Assembly (NCBI GenBank): GCA_025677835.1
Contig: JAIXMR010000056.1
Coordinates: 99,947-163,946 of the forward strand
Direction: 5' to 3'
DNA from: Sporodiniella umbellata
Lineage: Eukaryota; Mucoromycota; Mucoromycetes; Mucorales; Rhizopodaceae
DNA length: 64,000 nucleotides
The position numbers and the translations under genes are program-made. Positions 35,834-46,596 of the stretch are shown piece by piece (positions within the stretch are counted from its first letter, which is position 1; each line of letters starts with the position of its first letter). The notes beneath the pieces are model-generated. The model ran no database searches and was not told where the DNA came from. It saw only the letters and a list, made by a program, of their open reading frames with translations.

Positions 35834-38800
35834 CAAAAAGACTTAAGAATTGAAGAAAAAGAAAGAGAGAGGAAAAAAGAAAGAGAGAGGAAAAAATACG
35901 CTACATTCTAAAATGTTATACACTAGTTATATATGAAAAAAAAAAGGTTAAAAATAAACGATGACAAAATCGGTAGCTTAAAATCGGCGTGCAAAAGCAG
36001 TTTAAAACGCACATCATATGCTCTTTGAATTAAAAAGAAAAAGAAAGAAATATTGAGCCCGCAGTGTTATTGAATCAAAATGAGGCAACAGTCACCACGT
36101 TTTTTTTGCTTTTTTTAAGTTTTCATACCTAATTGATCTCAAGCGAGTTAAAAATAAACCTAGACGTCCCTTTTTTTTTCTTTTGTCATTTGTTGACCTG
36201 CCTTATTTTGTATAGTTCAAGAAAAAAACAGTGAATCAACCATAACAACTAAGAAAAAAGTAAGTGGGGGATTTTCAGTGGTGATACCCTATTCCCTAAA
36301 AGAGCAGCTTCGATCTCTTTCGAATCCCTTTTTTTTTTCTTGTTTATTTTTAAGTTGGAGTGAGAACAATAAAGTGTCGCAAAAAAAAACGAATTTGGAT
36401 CTTGCTATCTTTTCAAGGTAAAATGAATAGCTAAGGGAAAAAAATATATAGGTAACACAAAATATTGAAACATTGGGTCTAAGTCTAAAAATAGTTTATC
36501 TCTGTATCCCCTAAATTCTAATTTTAAAAATAACAGCATATCAACAGTCCTACTTCTCCTGAACCTTCAATTGTACCTACAAAACAAAAAAAAAAGAGAA
36601 TTGTGCCAGCCACGGTACAATCTAAGAATGTTTTTTTTAGATGTTTAATTATAGAATGCTCAATTGTTATTAACATGCATGGTTGCGAAGTACAATTACT
36701 CGCAATTGAACAAACAAAAGAAAAACGTTATTTTTAGTGCCAGAAGTTTATTTTGCCTTTCTAAGAAAAAAAAGTCGTAAAACTGGAAAATATAACACAC
36801 ATTTTTTTTTGTACCTCACAACAAAACAGTCAACAAAAACCAATTCAATGCGCGTTGGTTCCAGTAAAACAAAGACACAATAGTAAAAGTAGTAGAATAA
36901 AACCAGTGACTATTCTAAACCATTATATTAATATAGAGTCCCTGCATTCAAACTTACCTGACAGGGCTTTGTATATATATATTTAAAAAGCTGCTGATGT
37001 TTGACAACAAGGTTTCAGGTGGTACAAAATCATTTACGTAATTTTGTTTAAAAATACCTAACCTATTTTAGGAAACAAAAGCTTTCAGGTACGCGCATAA
37101 TTATGAAAGTACGCTTGAAAAAGGAGATTCACAAAATTCTGTCTCTAGTGTTAACCGATCATCAGGATCTGTGCGGAAAAAAAAACAGGATTTGAGCTTG
37201 CAAATCAATATGTGTTTTCCTACGCATCAATATATACAAATATATATAATGTTTAAAAATAAACATGAACTTGTAGGGGATTGTGTATTTACTTTGACCT
37301 TAACCGAGTATTTGTTTGCATATAAAGCAATAGTTCTTTAATGTTCTAACACTTTATAGCTCAATGACAGTGACATCAACAATAAACGGATAAATTATAG
37401 ACAGAAGGACAATATTGACAGCTGTGTTAATATATAATATACTGCACCCTTTTTGCTTTGTTTTTATTTTAATATAATCTCGAAAAAGCTTGAATGAGAT
37501 ATGAGATAAAAGAGAGGAGTTGAAAAAAACAAAAACGTGCTTGATGAGCCCCCTTTTTTCAATTTCCGTAGCAATGCCTACTTTTTTTTTCATGTCTGCT
37601 TTAATAGGCTTGCTAATTAAGCAACATAAGTTACTTTATTAGACTAGGGAAAATCTATCAACAAAACCGGGGTAATGTTGTACGTTTTACTGACTTTTGA
37701 CTAATGTTTTGTCATGCAATTAAAGCATATTACTATGATCAGCATGAAAGCTTAGTTTAGCAGCCATACCTGTCACAACTCAACTAAATTACTTAGTAGA
37801 GTGTAACTATTCCATCAAATTTATGTCTGTTACAAGACTATATTAAAGTCGAGCTTATAATGTATAAATTATGTAAGCACCTATACTCATTTGGAAGTTC
37901 TTTTTTTTTATTTTCAGTGCTTCAAAATTTTGAACTTTTGTTCAAAGGATCTCTAAAAAGAACGAAAAACAGGAAAGTTTTTTTTTTTGAAAAAACAACA
38001 AAACAATACAAAGAAGACAAAATTGGTTTAAATTTTTTCTCTTTTGTTTTTTTTATATCCTAGGAACGACTTTTTGTCTTTCAGTTTTTTCTTGAAAAAA
38101 AGCCCCAATATTAATTTTTTTTTATATCTGTTTTCAGTTACATCTTCAATTCTTCTTATTTTCTCATAGTTTTATTAGATTTATATTAGTGCAAGTTTTA
38201 AAGTTAACGTAAATTTGACGGAGATGTGGTACTTGGTTTTTTTTTAAAAAAAGAAAAAAAAGGGGGGTAGCTTAAGAATGGCTATCAAGGTAGGGGGTTT
38301 TTTTTTTGGTCTTCTTTTTTTACTTTGGCATCTTATCTTGCACTTTGGGCTTTTTAGTTTTTTGTTTATTTGCTTTTCTATTCAGCTAACTTTTGTAACT
38401 TCAAAAAAAAGAAATAAGGATCAACAAATACAAATTTGTAAAAAAAAGAGCTATTTTAAGTAGCACTTACATCTAATGACAAAATTTTAAGCAAAAAAGG
38501 AAGTAAAATGCTATTTTCAGTTTATATGTTTAAACAATTACATGCTAGCATGTAACGGAGTACATATATACATAAATCTGTTAAGAGCGAACTTTAAACA
38601 CATACACATTCAGCTAAAGGTTCTGCTAGAAAGTTTAAAGCGATTCCTAATATACTTTTTTTTTTTGTGTGTTTCTTTGTGTGTAGTCTAAAGTCTTGAT
38701 TTGTATTTATCCAACAATAATCAGCTCATCATTTGAGCTCGACCTAAACCATTTATTCAATGTTTTTTTGTTCATTATATAACGCTAAATCAACATAAAC

Positions 38801-39413
38801 TACATAAATAAAGATTAGCCTGTGACCTGATTACAGCTTTGTGATGTGATATGGAAAGCGGACGACCTAAAGAATTTTAATTTCTTTCGCAACTTCATTG
38901 TTTAAAAATCCGAAAAGGCACGGAAATTCCATATAAGGTGATGTTCTATTGATTTCTTTTGTTTTATCATTCATACAAGTACTTTTTTTAAAAAAATTAT
39001 CTCAAAAGTATACATTACTATTATAAAAGAGAGTAGTATCTAAATTCTATAGTAAGAAGCAACAAAAAACAAAAGAAAACAGATGTAAAGAATAGGAAAA
39101 GGTATATTTATATGATATTGTGCCACTGTAAAGTGGTCAATCATTGATGAGAAAAAAAGCGCACATACCAAGTAAAAAATCTAAAAAAAGATTCAGGTCA
39201 TTGCTATTATTACACATCCGTAGAGAAGAATTTCCTATTTCGGAACTAGCATTTTTGGTTACAAAAAAAAATCGTGTTTTACACTAAACCAAAAAAAAAA
39301 AAGGTAGTACAGAACGCCGGAAAGGTGTGTTTGATGTTGTACTTTATTTTTTTCGTTGTCAACGGCGGTGACATATAGAAAGCCTGCTTAAAATAGTGTT
39401 GTTTTATTTATTT
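35834..39413. other. 3.6-kb gene-poor region
   Basis: No gene recognised; open frames present (for example 37354-37593 minus, 37860-38063 plus, 38278-38463 plus) are low-complexity Phe/Lys/Asn sequences from T- and A-rich DNA. A purine-rich stretch (AAAGAGAGAGG repeats) lies at about 35855-35895 just upstream of the Ser/Pro-rich gene start. Confidence 0.5.
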
Positions 39414-41549
39414 TTATGAGGGTGGTATAATACCAGGCATCAAATACTGTTGTACACAGGCCATAATGCCAATGGCGGTACACATGAGTAGTGAATGAAG
39501 TATAGTTTGTCTAAGAATAACACCTTCCTTTCCTTGTAAACCAATAATGGAAACGCCCGTTATCAGATTTTGCGGTGATATCATTTTAGAGGTAATGGCA
39601 CCGCTTGAGTTTGTAGAAGCCATAAGTATAGTCGATAAGCCTATTTGTCGAGCTGTTACTACCTGAAGATTCCCAAATAAAGAGTTGGCAGACGTATCGC
39701 TTCCTGACAAAAAACAGGCTATCCATCCTAACCACGCTGACAGAAAGGGGAACGCTTTACCTACAGAAGAAAGCTGGTACCCAATTGTATATACGATACC
39801 TAATAAGCTGTGGTCAGTTTCTTTTCTATTTTTGGTTGCATTTGAGTTTTTACCAGAGTAATTGAAAAGATAGGCGAAAGCCATAATGAAATTAACAGTT
39901 ATTGTAGGTTTATACAGCTGTAAGGCAGTGTCTTTAATTGAATCTAGGAACACTTTAAGGCAAGCACCATGATACCAAACAATTATAGAGTAAATAATGC
40001 AGGATATGAGTAAAGCTGTTCCAGTGGCTAAAGGTTGAAAAGTCCAAACTGCATCATATAACTTTCCATACAGTGTCAGCCAAACCTAAAACATAGCCTG
40101 TTAAATAAATCGAGGGCTTTTTTTTATCTTCGTTCATCTATATTTATACTTCGCGATGGAGATGAGGCCAAAATACACGAATTGCGCCTTGTAAAGAAGC
40201 TTTTGCAAATGTCCATCTACAGTTACTCAAATTAGCTTTTTTTTTTCTTAAGGCAACCTGCTTACATAATAACAACCAAAACAATTATAATCCAAGGACA
40301 CCACGCTAGTAGCGCTTCTTTTCGAGTCAAAGTATCATTTGATTTGTCTAAAGTTATTTTCTCTTCACTTAGACCTATTTCTCCTCCTGTTGTGTCGCAT
40401 CGAATGGTTGCTTCGTATTCAGGTCTATATGGAGGCTTCCAATACTGAACGAAAATCAAAATAGATAGGAGAGATATAAGGCCAGCCATTAGATCAGGTA
40501 GTTCTGGACCTACAAAGTTTGCAAAAATAGCTTGTGGAAGAGCAAAAGAAATACCAGCAACCAAAGCTACTGGCCAGCATTCAACTATTCCTGCCTGTAT
40601 ACCAGCAAAAAATACAAGTGAGTATGCTGGCAAAAATAGGCTCAGAAAAGGTAATTGACGTCCCATCATGGCTGAAAGAGACAAAACTGGTAGTTCAGTA
40701 AGTGTAGCCAATGTGGAAACAGGAGTACCAAGAGCCCCAAAGGCCACTGGAGTTGTATTGAAAATAAGTGTATAAACAAGGGCATCTGAAGCTTCAAAAC
40801 TAAAGTATAACATGTATTTTAGATCTCTTGTTGCTTTGCTTTTTTTTTAAAAAAAAAAAACGGGGTAGTTTACCCTAGCGAAACCAATATAGATGAGCAG
40901 ATAGCACCTGGAACACCAAACCCTGCGACCCCTGAAAACCCAAACAAATAAACAAACATTACAAATCAACTAAAAAACGAAAACAAAAACAAAAATAGCA
41001 CAGGCTGTGTACCTTCAAGCAGTGCACCAAAAGCAAACCCAATGATCAACAAAATAATTCTTTTGTCCGGGGGTGTATAAATTAGTATCCATCTTTGGAA
41101 GTAATCAAACAATTTTGAATTAACCGATATGTTGTAAATGAGCCTATAAAATACGTTCAAGTTAACAAACGTACAATTTAGAGCCAAGTGGCGTTACATA
41201 GCATTAAACACGAGCCACATGATTGGCCAGTTTGCATAAACAAAACCATTTCCAACCGCTTCAAAGGCCTGTACAGCTGGCATTTGCCATCCAAAAACAG
41301 AAATGATGATACTAAATTACCGAAATAAGCAAGATATACAAATACGATTTGCTTAAGTTACCACACAACAAGACCAGCAAAAGATGCATAGTAAGCAGGA
41401 ATATTGAACACCCCCAACAGAACAAGAAGGAGAATTAAAGGAATTAAACCAACAAAAAACGAACCAATTAGACTATTTCCAATAGGCTTTAACGGCTGTA
41501 TAAATACATCTTTTGCAATTGATTCAGGAGGTAAAACGCCAAAGGCCAT
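39414..41549 (-). CDS. L-lactate permease family transporter (LctP/LldP type)
   Basis: Seven exons, complement(39414..40085, 40150..40216, 40266..40799, 40874..40931, 41013..41143, 41198..41311, 41362..41549), 587 residues. The product is almost entirely hydrophobic, with about a dozen membrane segments. Family landmarks in order are IPLILLLVLLGVFNIPAYYA, NWPIMWLVFNAM, FAFGALLEGVAGFGVPGAI (usual GAFLEGAAGFGTPVAI), FGALGTPVSTLATLT, FLSGSDTSANSLFGNLQ and SPQNLITG. These proteins import lactate with protons across the plasma membrane and are best known from bacteria. Here the gene has at least six spliceosomal introns, so it is a resident eukaryotic gene and not contamination. A bacterial origin by transfer is an inference. 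Confidence 0.92.
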
Positions 41550-41565
41550 GGTTAGAGCTAAGGGA

Positions 41566-41585
41566 GATTTACTTTATAGAAAAGT

Positions 41586-41619
<34 letters not shown>

Positions 41620-41780
41620 CGAGCGAAAGGTAGGCTAGGTTGTTATTTTATTTGCTCAAATATGCAAGACAAAAAAAAAAGAGAGAGAGAGAGAGAGAAT
41701 CGTTTAAATACATACACGCCTAACATACGTATTTTCCTATTAAAAAAAAACAAAGGGGGGGGTCGAGATCATAGTACTTT
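41566..41780. repeat. Poly-A and GA-rich spacer
   Basis: Contains an A run at about 41587-41607, a (GA)n stretch near 41681-41698 and an A9/G7 block near 41742-41761 between the permease start and the Nudix 3' end. Confidence 0.6.
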
Positions 41781-42623
41781 TCATGCTTTCAATGGGCTGT
41801 ATTGTTCAGGGATTATGCTTCGAAACACACCTTAAAATGAGAACTATAAGTTTTAAAGGTTTGACCTTTTTTTTTTTTTTTTTTTTTACCGTCTAAAATA
41901 AAGCTTGTTAATCCCCATATCTCTTGCTCTCCTTCAACTGTGTGCGGCACTTTAAATACGGGGTATTTAATCGTACTATTACGGAACTGTTTTATTTCTC
42001 TATTGACTGGATCGATCAAGTAGTCTATGGGTAAGGTAAACACACTAGAAACCTCGTCTGGATTGAACTTTGTAAGATCGATGCTATCTTTTACATAGCC
42101 TACATAAGGGTGGACTCTTAGCGATCCTGTCTTATTAGGTAATGTTGAATAACACCCGAGTATATCCACTGAGGAGGGTAAAATCCCAACTTCCTCTTCC
42201 GTTTCCCTTATAGCTGTATGGTCTAACGATGCATCTGTTAAATCTGTATGCATAGTGAAGTAATAAGCTAAATATGAAAACCATAATCTACAAAAAAAAA
42301 AAACAAAAAAAATTTCACCATGTTTTCCACCAGGAAAGCTATTGAAAAATAGATATAAAAAATTAACTTGTCTATGTCTTTTTCCAAGCTAAAAAAAACT
42401 GAAGTTCTGACCTGATTTCGCCACGATGTGTTCTCATATTCATGTTTCTTACTGTGAACAGAATACTGGGCTTGCCTTGAACTGTACATAAAGGAACAAG
42501 AATGGCAGCTTCTTTGACATCTGGTTGGTACTTTAATTTGAATTTCGGTTTGTTGAGCAATCTCTTTTTGAATAAAGAAAGAGTGGCTGTGTCTAATGCA
42601 AAAGGTGTAGCTCGAGAAAGCAT
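41781..42623 (-). CDS. Nudix hydrolase, CoA-pyrophosphatase (Pcd1/NUDT7/NUDT8) type
   Basis: Four exons, complement(41781..41830, 41890..42243, 42319..42338, 42412..42623), 211 residues. Splicing brings together TVRNMNMRTHRGEI, SFPGGKH and DLTDASLDHTAIRETEEEVG. This is the Nudix box in the version preceded by the LR.H.GE.SFPGG motif that marks the CoA-diphosphatase subgroup. Such enzymes cleave CoA and its esters to phosphopantetheine and ADP in peroxisomes or mitochondria. The PGGK turn is encoded by a 20-nt microexon. The last exon (ending SPLKA) follows a poly-A intron and gives no clear peroxisomal SKL-like signal. The start is the first ATG in frame. Confidence 0.9.
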
Positions 42624-42801
42624 CTAATGAGAGAAAGAGAGAGAGAGAGAGAAAAGTATAAAATTTAATAGCGGAGAGATATGTACTATGGTTATAGTTA
42701 TTTTTAATGGGAAAAAATTACATCAGTATATTTTTTTTATTTATTTATTATATTTATATACAGTGTTAATAAATTATATTTCCAAAAACGAACTTGGGGA
42801 G

Positions 42802-44568
42802 TTAGTGAGCCGAAACGCTACCATTAGTACCTACAACCAAAAAAAAAAGTTCAGATAATCATTTCAATTTGTTTTCAGAGTACTTACTTTCAAGAATTTT
42901 AGAGTCGCCACCACCAGGTCCATGGTTTATGTTATCCAATGAGTCTATTTTGGACTTTGTCTGCAAGGTCATTCTTTTGCTAAGTAAGTGAGCATTTTCA
43001 TCGAAAACCTTTTTTGTACGACCCCCAGCTTTGTGTTGTATGTTATCCATTGAGCCGACTTTAGCCATTGCATTAGAGATTATCTTTTCTCTCATGGTGT
43101 CAACGCCCTCGTCAAACACTTTGCTTTGACCGCCTCCAGGCCTGTGTTTGATGTTATCGAGTGAACCTACTTTTGGAGTAGCTTTCAAAAGTATTTTCTC
43201 TCTGAGTAGATGAACACCTTCGTCAAACACTTTTGTAGCCCCTCCGCCTGGTTTGTGATTGAGGTTGTCTAATGAGCCTACTTTAGATGCCGCGTTGGAA
43301 TTAAGTTTTTCTCTTAGTTTGTCTACGCCCTCATCAAACACCTTGACATTTCCACCCTTTGGTTTATGATGGATGTTGTCCATAGAACCTATCTTGGACT
43401 TGGCGGCCAAAGACATCCTTTCGCTCAACACTAATGCGTTTTCATCAAAGACCTTTTTGTTACCCCCACTAGGCTTATGGTTGATGTTGTCCAAAGAGCC
43501 CACTTTGGAAGCCGCTTTCGATTGAAGTTCCTTTCTTAATTTGAGGACGCCTTCATCAAATATTTTTGCATCACCGCCTTTGGGCTTATGATGAATGTTG
43601 TCTAACGAGCCGATTTTGGCAGACGCTTTTGCAGTGATCTTTTCTCTCATTTTATCGACGCCCTCATCAAATACCTTGGTCTTTCCCCCTTTAGGTATAT
43701 GTTTGATGTTGTCTAGCGACCCTATTTTGGAAGTTGCTTTGGCTGCAATCTTATCTCTCAATTTATCCACGCCCTCGTCAAACACTTTTTGATCGCCCCC
43801 TTTGGGTTGATGGTTAATGTTATCCAACGAGCCTACTTTGGAAGTTGCTTTGGATGCCAATTTTTTTTTCAAGGCGTGCACACCCTCATCAAAGATCTTG
43901 ACCGACCCACCTTTGGGTTGATGCTTGATGTTCTCTAATGAGCCGACCTTGGGGGCCGCTTGTGCCGCAATTCTTTCTCTTAGCAAGTCCACATTCTCAT
44001 CAAACACCTTTCTTGCTCCTCCACCCGGCTTATGTTTCACGTTCTCTAACGAGCCTATCTTGGGTGTGGCTTTGGTCTCAATCTTCTCTTTCAACGCATG
44101 GATGCCCTCGTCAAAGACTTTGGTGCGACCCCCACCAGGTGTGTGGTGGATGTTGTCCAGAGAACCGATTTTGGATTTCACATTACTACTCAATTAGGTT
44201 TTCTTTTGTATACGAAAACAAACAAACAAATCATTTACCTATAATTGGTGTGACTTGAAGGAGAAGAGACCATGCTTGCTCTTTTAGAAGCATACGTTGA
44301 TTTGGACTGTATTGGAATAGTATCTAACATTCATATTTCTTAATTTTTTTTTTTTTTTTTTGAGGGGAAGGGCAATACCTGATGCAATCGAAGTAGGGCT
44401 ACTGAGCTTTGGATAACAAATTGATGTGGAAAACGAACTTTTTCTAGAACTGTTCACTGAGCTTTGACTCGTTCTTTTACTTTTACCACTCGTTCGAGAG
44501 CTTTGGGTTGTTTTAGAGCTCTGGCTACTGGTTGCTGAAGGGATCGCGGCTTTTGTTTCAGAGGACAT
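42802..44568 (-). CDS. Multi-repeat tau/MAP2/MAP4-like microtubule-binding protein
   Basis: Four exons, complement(42802..42830, 42888..44188, 44239..44323, 44379..44568), 534 residues; without the last splice the frame would end at 42859. The N-terminal ~92 residues are Ser/Thr/Lys-rich and disordered. The rest is twelve head-to-tail repeats of 37 residues (the last truncated), consensus KxGSLDNIxHxPxGGxxKVF then DEGVxxLRxKIxxKA. The KIGSLDN.xHxPGGG core is the tubulin-binding repeat signature of the animal tau/MAP2/MAP4 family; in those proteins three to five repeats bind along the microtubule. Here a second, helix-like half is added to each unit. The gene lies 318 bp downstream of alpha-tubulin on the same strand. 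Microtubule binding is a family-based inference. Confidence 0.88.
42900..44178 (-). repeat. 111-bp coding tandem repeat array, about 11.5 units
   Basis: DNA-level array underlying the tau-like repeats: each unit is 111 bp (37 codons) without length change, with the TTGTCTAATGAGCC-type segment recurring in plus-strand sense. Units differ at synonymous and non-synonymous sites, so the array is old and selected rather than newly amplified. Repeats 7 and 11 share FDENAxxLS features, as do 8-10 with one another, hinting at a block duplication of about four units. Confidence 0.9.
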
Positions 44569-44886
44569 TTAAAAAACAAAAATAAATATATATATATAAA
44601 AAAAAAATAAAAAAAAAAGGAAAAAGCAATAAAAGTTAATTCAAAATAAATAATAATAATAAAAAAAAAGAGGAGAAAAGAGAAAACAGCTCAAAGTTAT
44701 GTGAGCGAGAGAGACCCAAGACGGAAAACGATTGGATTATCGTATTGTCAGACCGTTTTAAAAGGTTAAATGAAAACAATAAGACTTGTGACACGTTCTT
44801 TTTAAATTGGTTTTTTTTAAGGTACACAGCGATAGGAAACCTTTTACAAAAGTATTTTTATTACTTTTTAGTGAGAAAAGAGTGAT
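44569..44886. other. Spacer between alpha-tubulin and the tau-like gene
   Basis: 318 bp with A-rich runs at 44597-44624 and 44660-44670 and a TATATATATA stretch near 44588. It must contain the tubulin 3' UTR and the tau-like promoter. No separate gene. Confidence 0.6.
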
Positions 44887-46300
44887 TTAGTATTCTTCAG
44901 CATCTTCGATTTCAGAATCACCCAAAGAGTCAGAGCCAACTTCTTCGTAATCCTTTTCAAGAGCAGCCAAATCTTCACGGGCTTCAGAGAATTCACCTTC
45001 TTCCATACCTTCACCGACATACCAGTGAACGAAAGCACGCTTGGCGTACATCAAATCAAACTTGTGATCCAAGCGAGCCCAAGCTTCAGCAATAGCGGTA
45101 GTGTTGGACAACATACAGAGAGCACGTTGGACTTCAGCCAAATCACCTCCGGGGACAGCAGCAGGCTTACGACAGTTGATACCGACCTTGAAACCGGTAG
45201 GACACCAATCGACGAATTGGATGGTACGCTTGGTCTTGATGTTGGCAATAGCAGCGTTTGTGTCCTTGGGAACAACATCACCACGGTAAAGCAAACAGCA
45301 AGACATGTACTTGCCGTGACGAGGATCACACTTGACCATTTGGTTGTTAGGCTCGAAACAGGCGTTGGTGATTTCTTGAACAGACATTTGTTCGTGGAAA
45401 GCCTTAGCAGAGGAGATGATAGGAGCATAGGTGACCAGAGGAAAGTGAATACGAGGGTAAGGCACCAAGTTGGTTTGGAATTCGTTCAAGTCAACGTTCA
45501 AAGAACCATCGAAACGAAGAGAGGCAGTGATGGAAGAGACCACTTGGGCAATCAAACGGTTCAAGTTGAGGTAAGAAGGACGCTCGATGTCCAAGTTACG
45601 GCGACAGATGTCATAGATGGCTTCGTTATCGACCATGAAGGAGACATCAGAGTGTTCCAAGGTGGTGTGGGTGGTCAAGATGGAGTTGTAGGGTTCGACA
45701 ACAGAGGTAGCAACCTGAGGAGCAGGGTAAACAGAGAATTCAAGCTTGGACTTCTTGCCATAGTCAACAGACAAACGTTCCATCAAAAGAGCACCGAAAC
45801 CAGAGCCGGTACCACCGCCAAACGAGTGGAAAACAAGGAAGCCTTGAAGACCGGTACAGTTGTCAGCCAACTTGCGGATACGGTCCAAGACAGAGTCAAC
45901 CAACTCCTTACCAACGGTATAATGACCACGGGCATAGTTGTTGGCAGCATCTTCCTTACCAGTAATCAATTGCTCTAAAAAAAAAAAAAAAAAGTTAGCA
46001 TTTGCTTCATCATCGCTTTTGATGCGTCATCATCTTACCAGGATGGAACAATTGACGGTAGGCACCAGTACGGACTTCATCAACCACAGTAGGTTCCAAA
46101 TCTACCATAACGGTACGGGGAACGTGCTTTCCAGAGCTAGTTTCACTAAAGAAAGTATCGAAAGAGTTGTCATCTGTCTTGGATTCTTGGGGAATATTGC
46201 CATCAGGTTGAATACCGTGTTCGAGACAATAAAGTTCCCAACAGGCGTTACCGATTTGAACACCGGCTTGACCAACGTGAATTGAAATGATTTCTCTCAT
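44887..46300 (-). CDS. Alpha-tubulin
   Basis: Two exons, complement(44887..45974, 46039..46300), 449 residues, full length. Starts [20 protein letters not shown]. The GTP-binding signature GGGTGSG and the alpha-specific NNYARGHYT are intact. The alpha-type catalytic glutamate lies in [14 protein letters not shown], and the C-terminus is the acidic, tyrosine-ending tail ...EDAEEY typical of alpha-tubulin. The loop lysine equivalent to the acetylated K40 of animals is at residue 41 (ESKTDD). The single intron splits the codon before [12 protein letters not shown]. Codon use is strongly biased to preferred codons, which also leaves a 317-codon antisense frame open. It forms the microtubule dimer with beta-tubulin, which is not in this window. 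Confidence 0.98.
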
Positions 46301-46449
46301 AGTTTATAAAAAAAAAAAAGGGGGGGGGTTCAAGTTGTTTTATTCAAAGAGTTAAGGGAGAATAAGCAACAAAAGTTGAAAAAAAAAAAAGGAAAAAATC
46401 GAAAAAAAAAAAAAAAAAAAATTTTTACATGGTGGCATTTATATATCAA

Positions 46450-46485
<36 letters not shown>

Positions 46486-46596
46486 TAAATATAGATAGAT
46501 ATATGAAAAAGGGGGGGAGATGCGTTGTTGATTGACCGCACAAATCATAAAAGGGCTTAATATACATTTGTCATACATAAAGGAGAATATCGTTGG
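46301..46596. other. Alpha-tubulin 5' region rich in homopolymers
   Basis: Contains A runs at about 46305-46319, 46379-46390, 46404-46421 and 46451-46481, and a G7-8 run at 46321-46328. It includes the tubulin promoter and the homeobox 3' UTR. No gene. Confidence 0.6.

Noticed and set aside
37354..38463. Several 60-80 codon frames as genes
   Set aside because: They encode Phe/Lys/Leu-rich low-complexity strings from T- and A-rich DNA and have no family signature.
41404..41835. 143-codon plus-strand frame across permease start and Nudix 3' end
   Set aside because: Antisense to a supported exon on one side and poly-Lys from A runs on the other.
43595..44258. Plus-strand open frames inside the tau-like repeat array
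   Set aside because: Shadow frames created by the 111-bp repeat; their translation only repeats the reverse complement of the KxGSLDN units.
45025..45978. 317-codon plus-strand open frame opposite alpha-tubulin
   Set aside because: It is exactly antisense to the codon-biased tubulin exon; preferred codons of highly expressed genes leave the complementary frame free of stops. No domain or start context supports it.
44887..46300. Beta-tubulin
   Set aside because: The MREI start and GGGTGSG motif fit both, but NNYARGHYT, the DLNEFQTNL loop and the EDAEEY C-terminus are alpha-type.
46330..46578. 82-codon minus-strand frame upstream of the homeobox gene end
   Set aside because: Most of it is poly-Phe from A runs; it lies in the tubulin 5' region.
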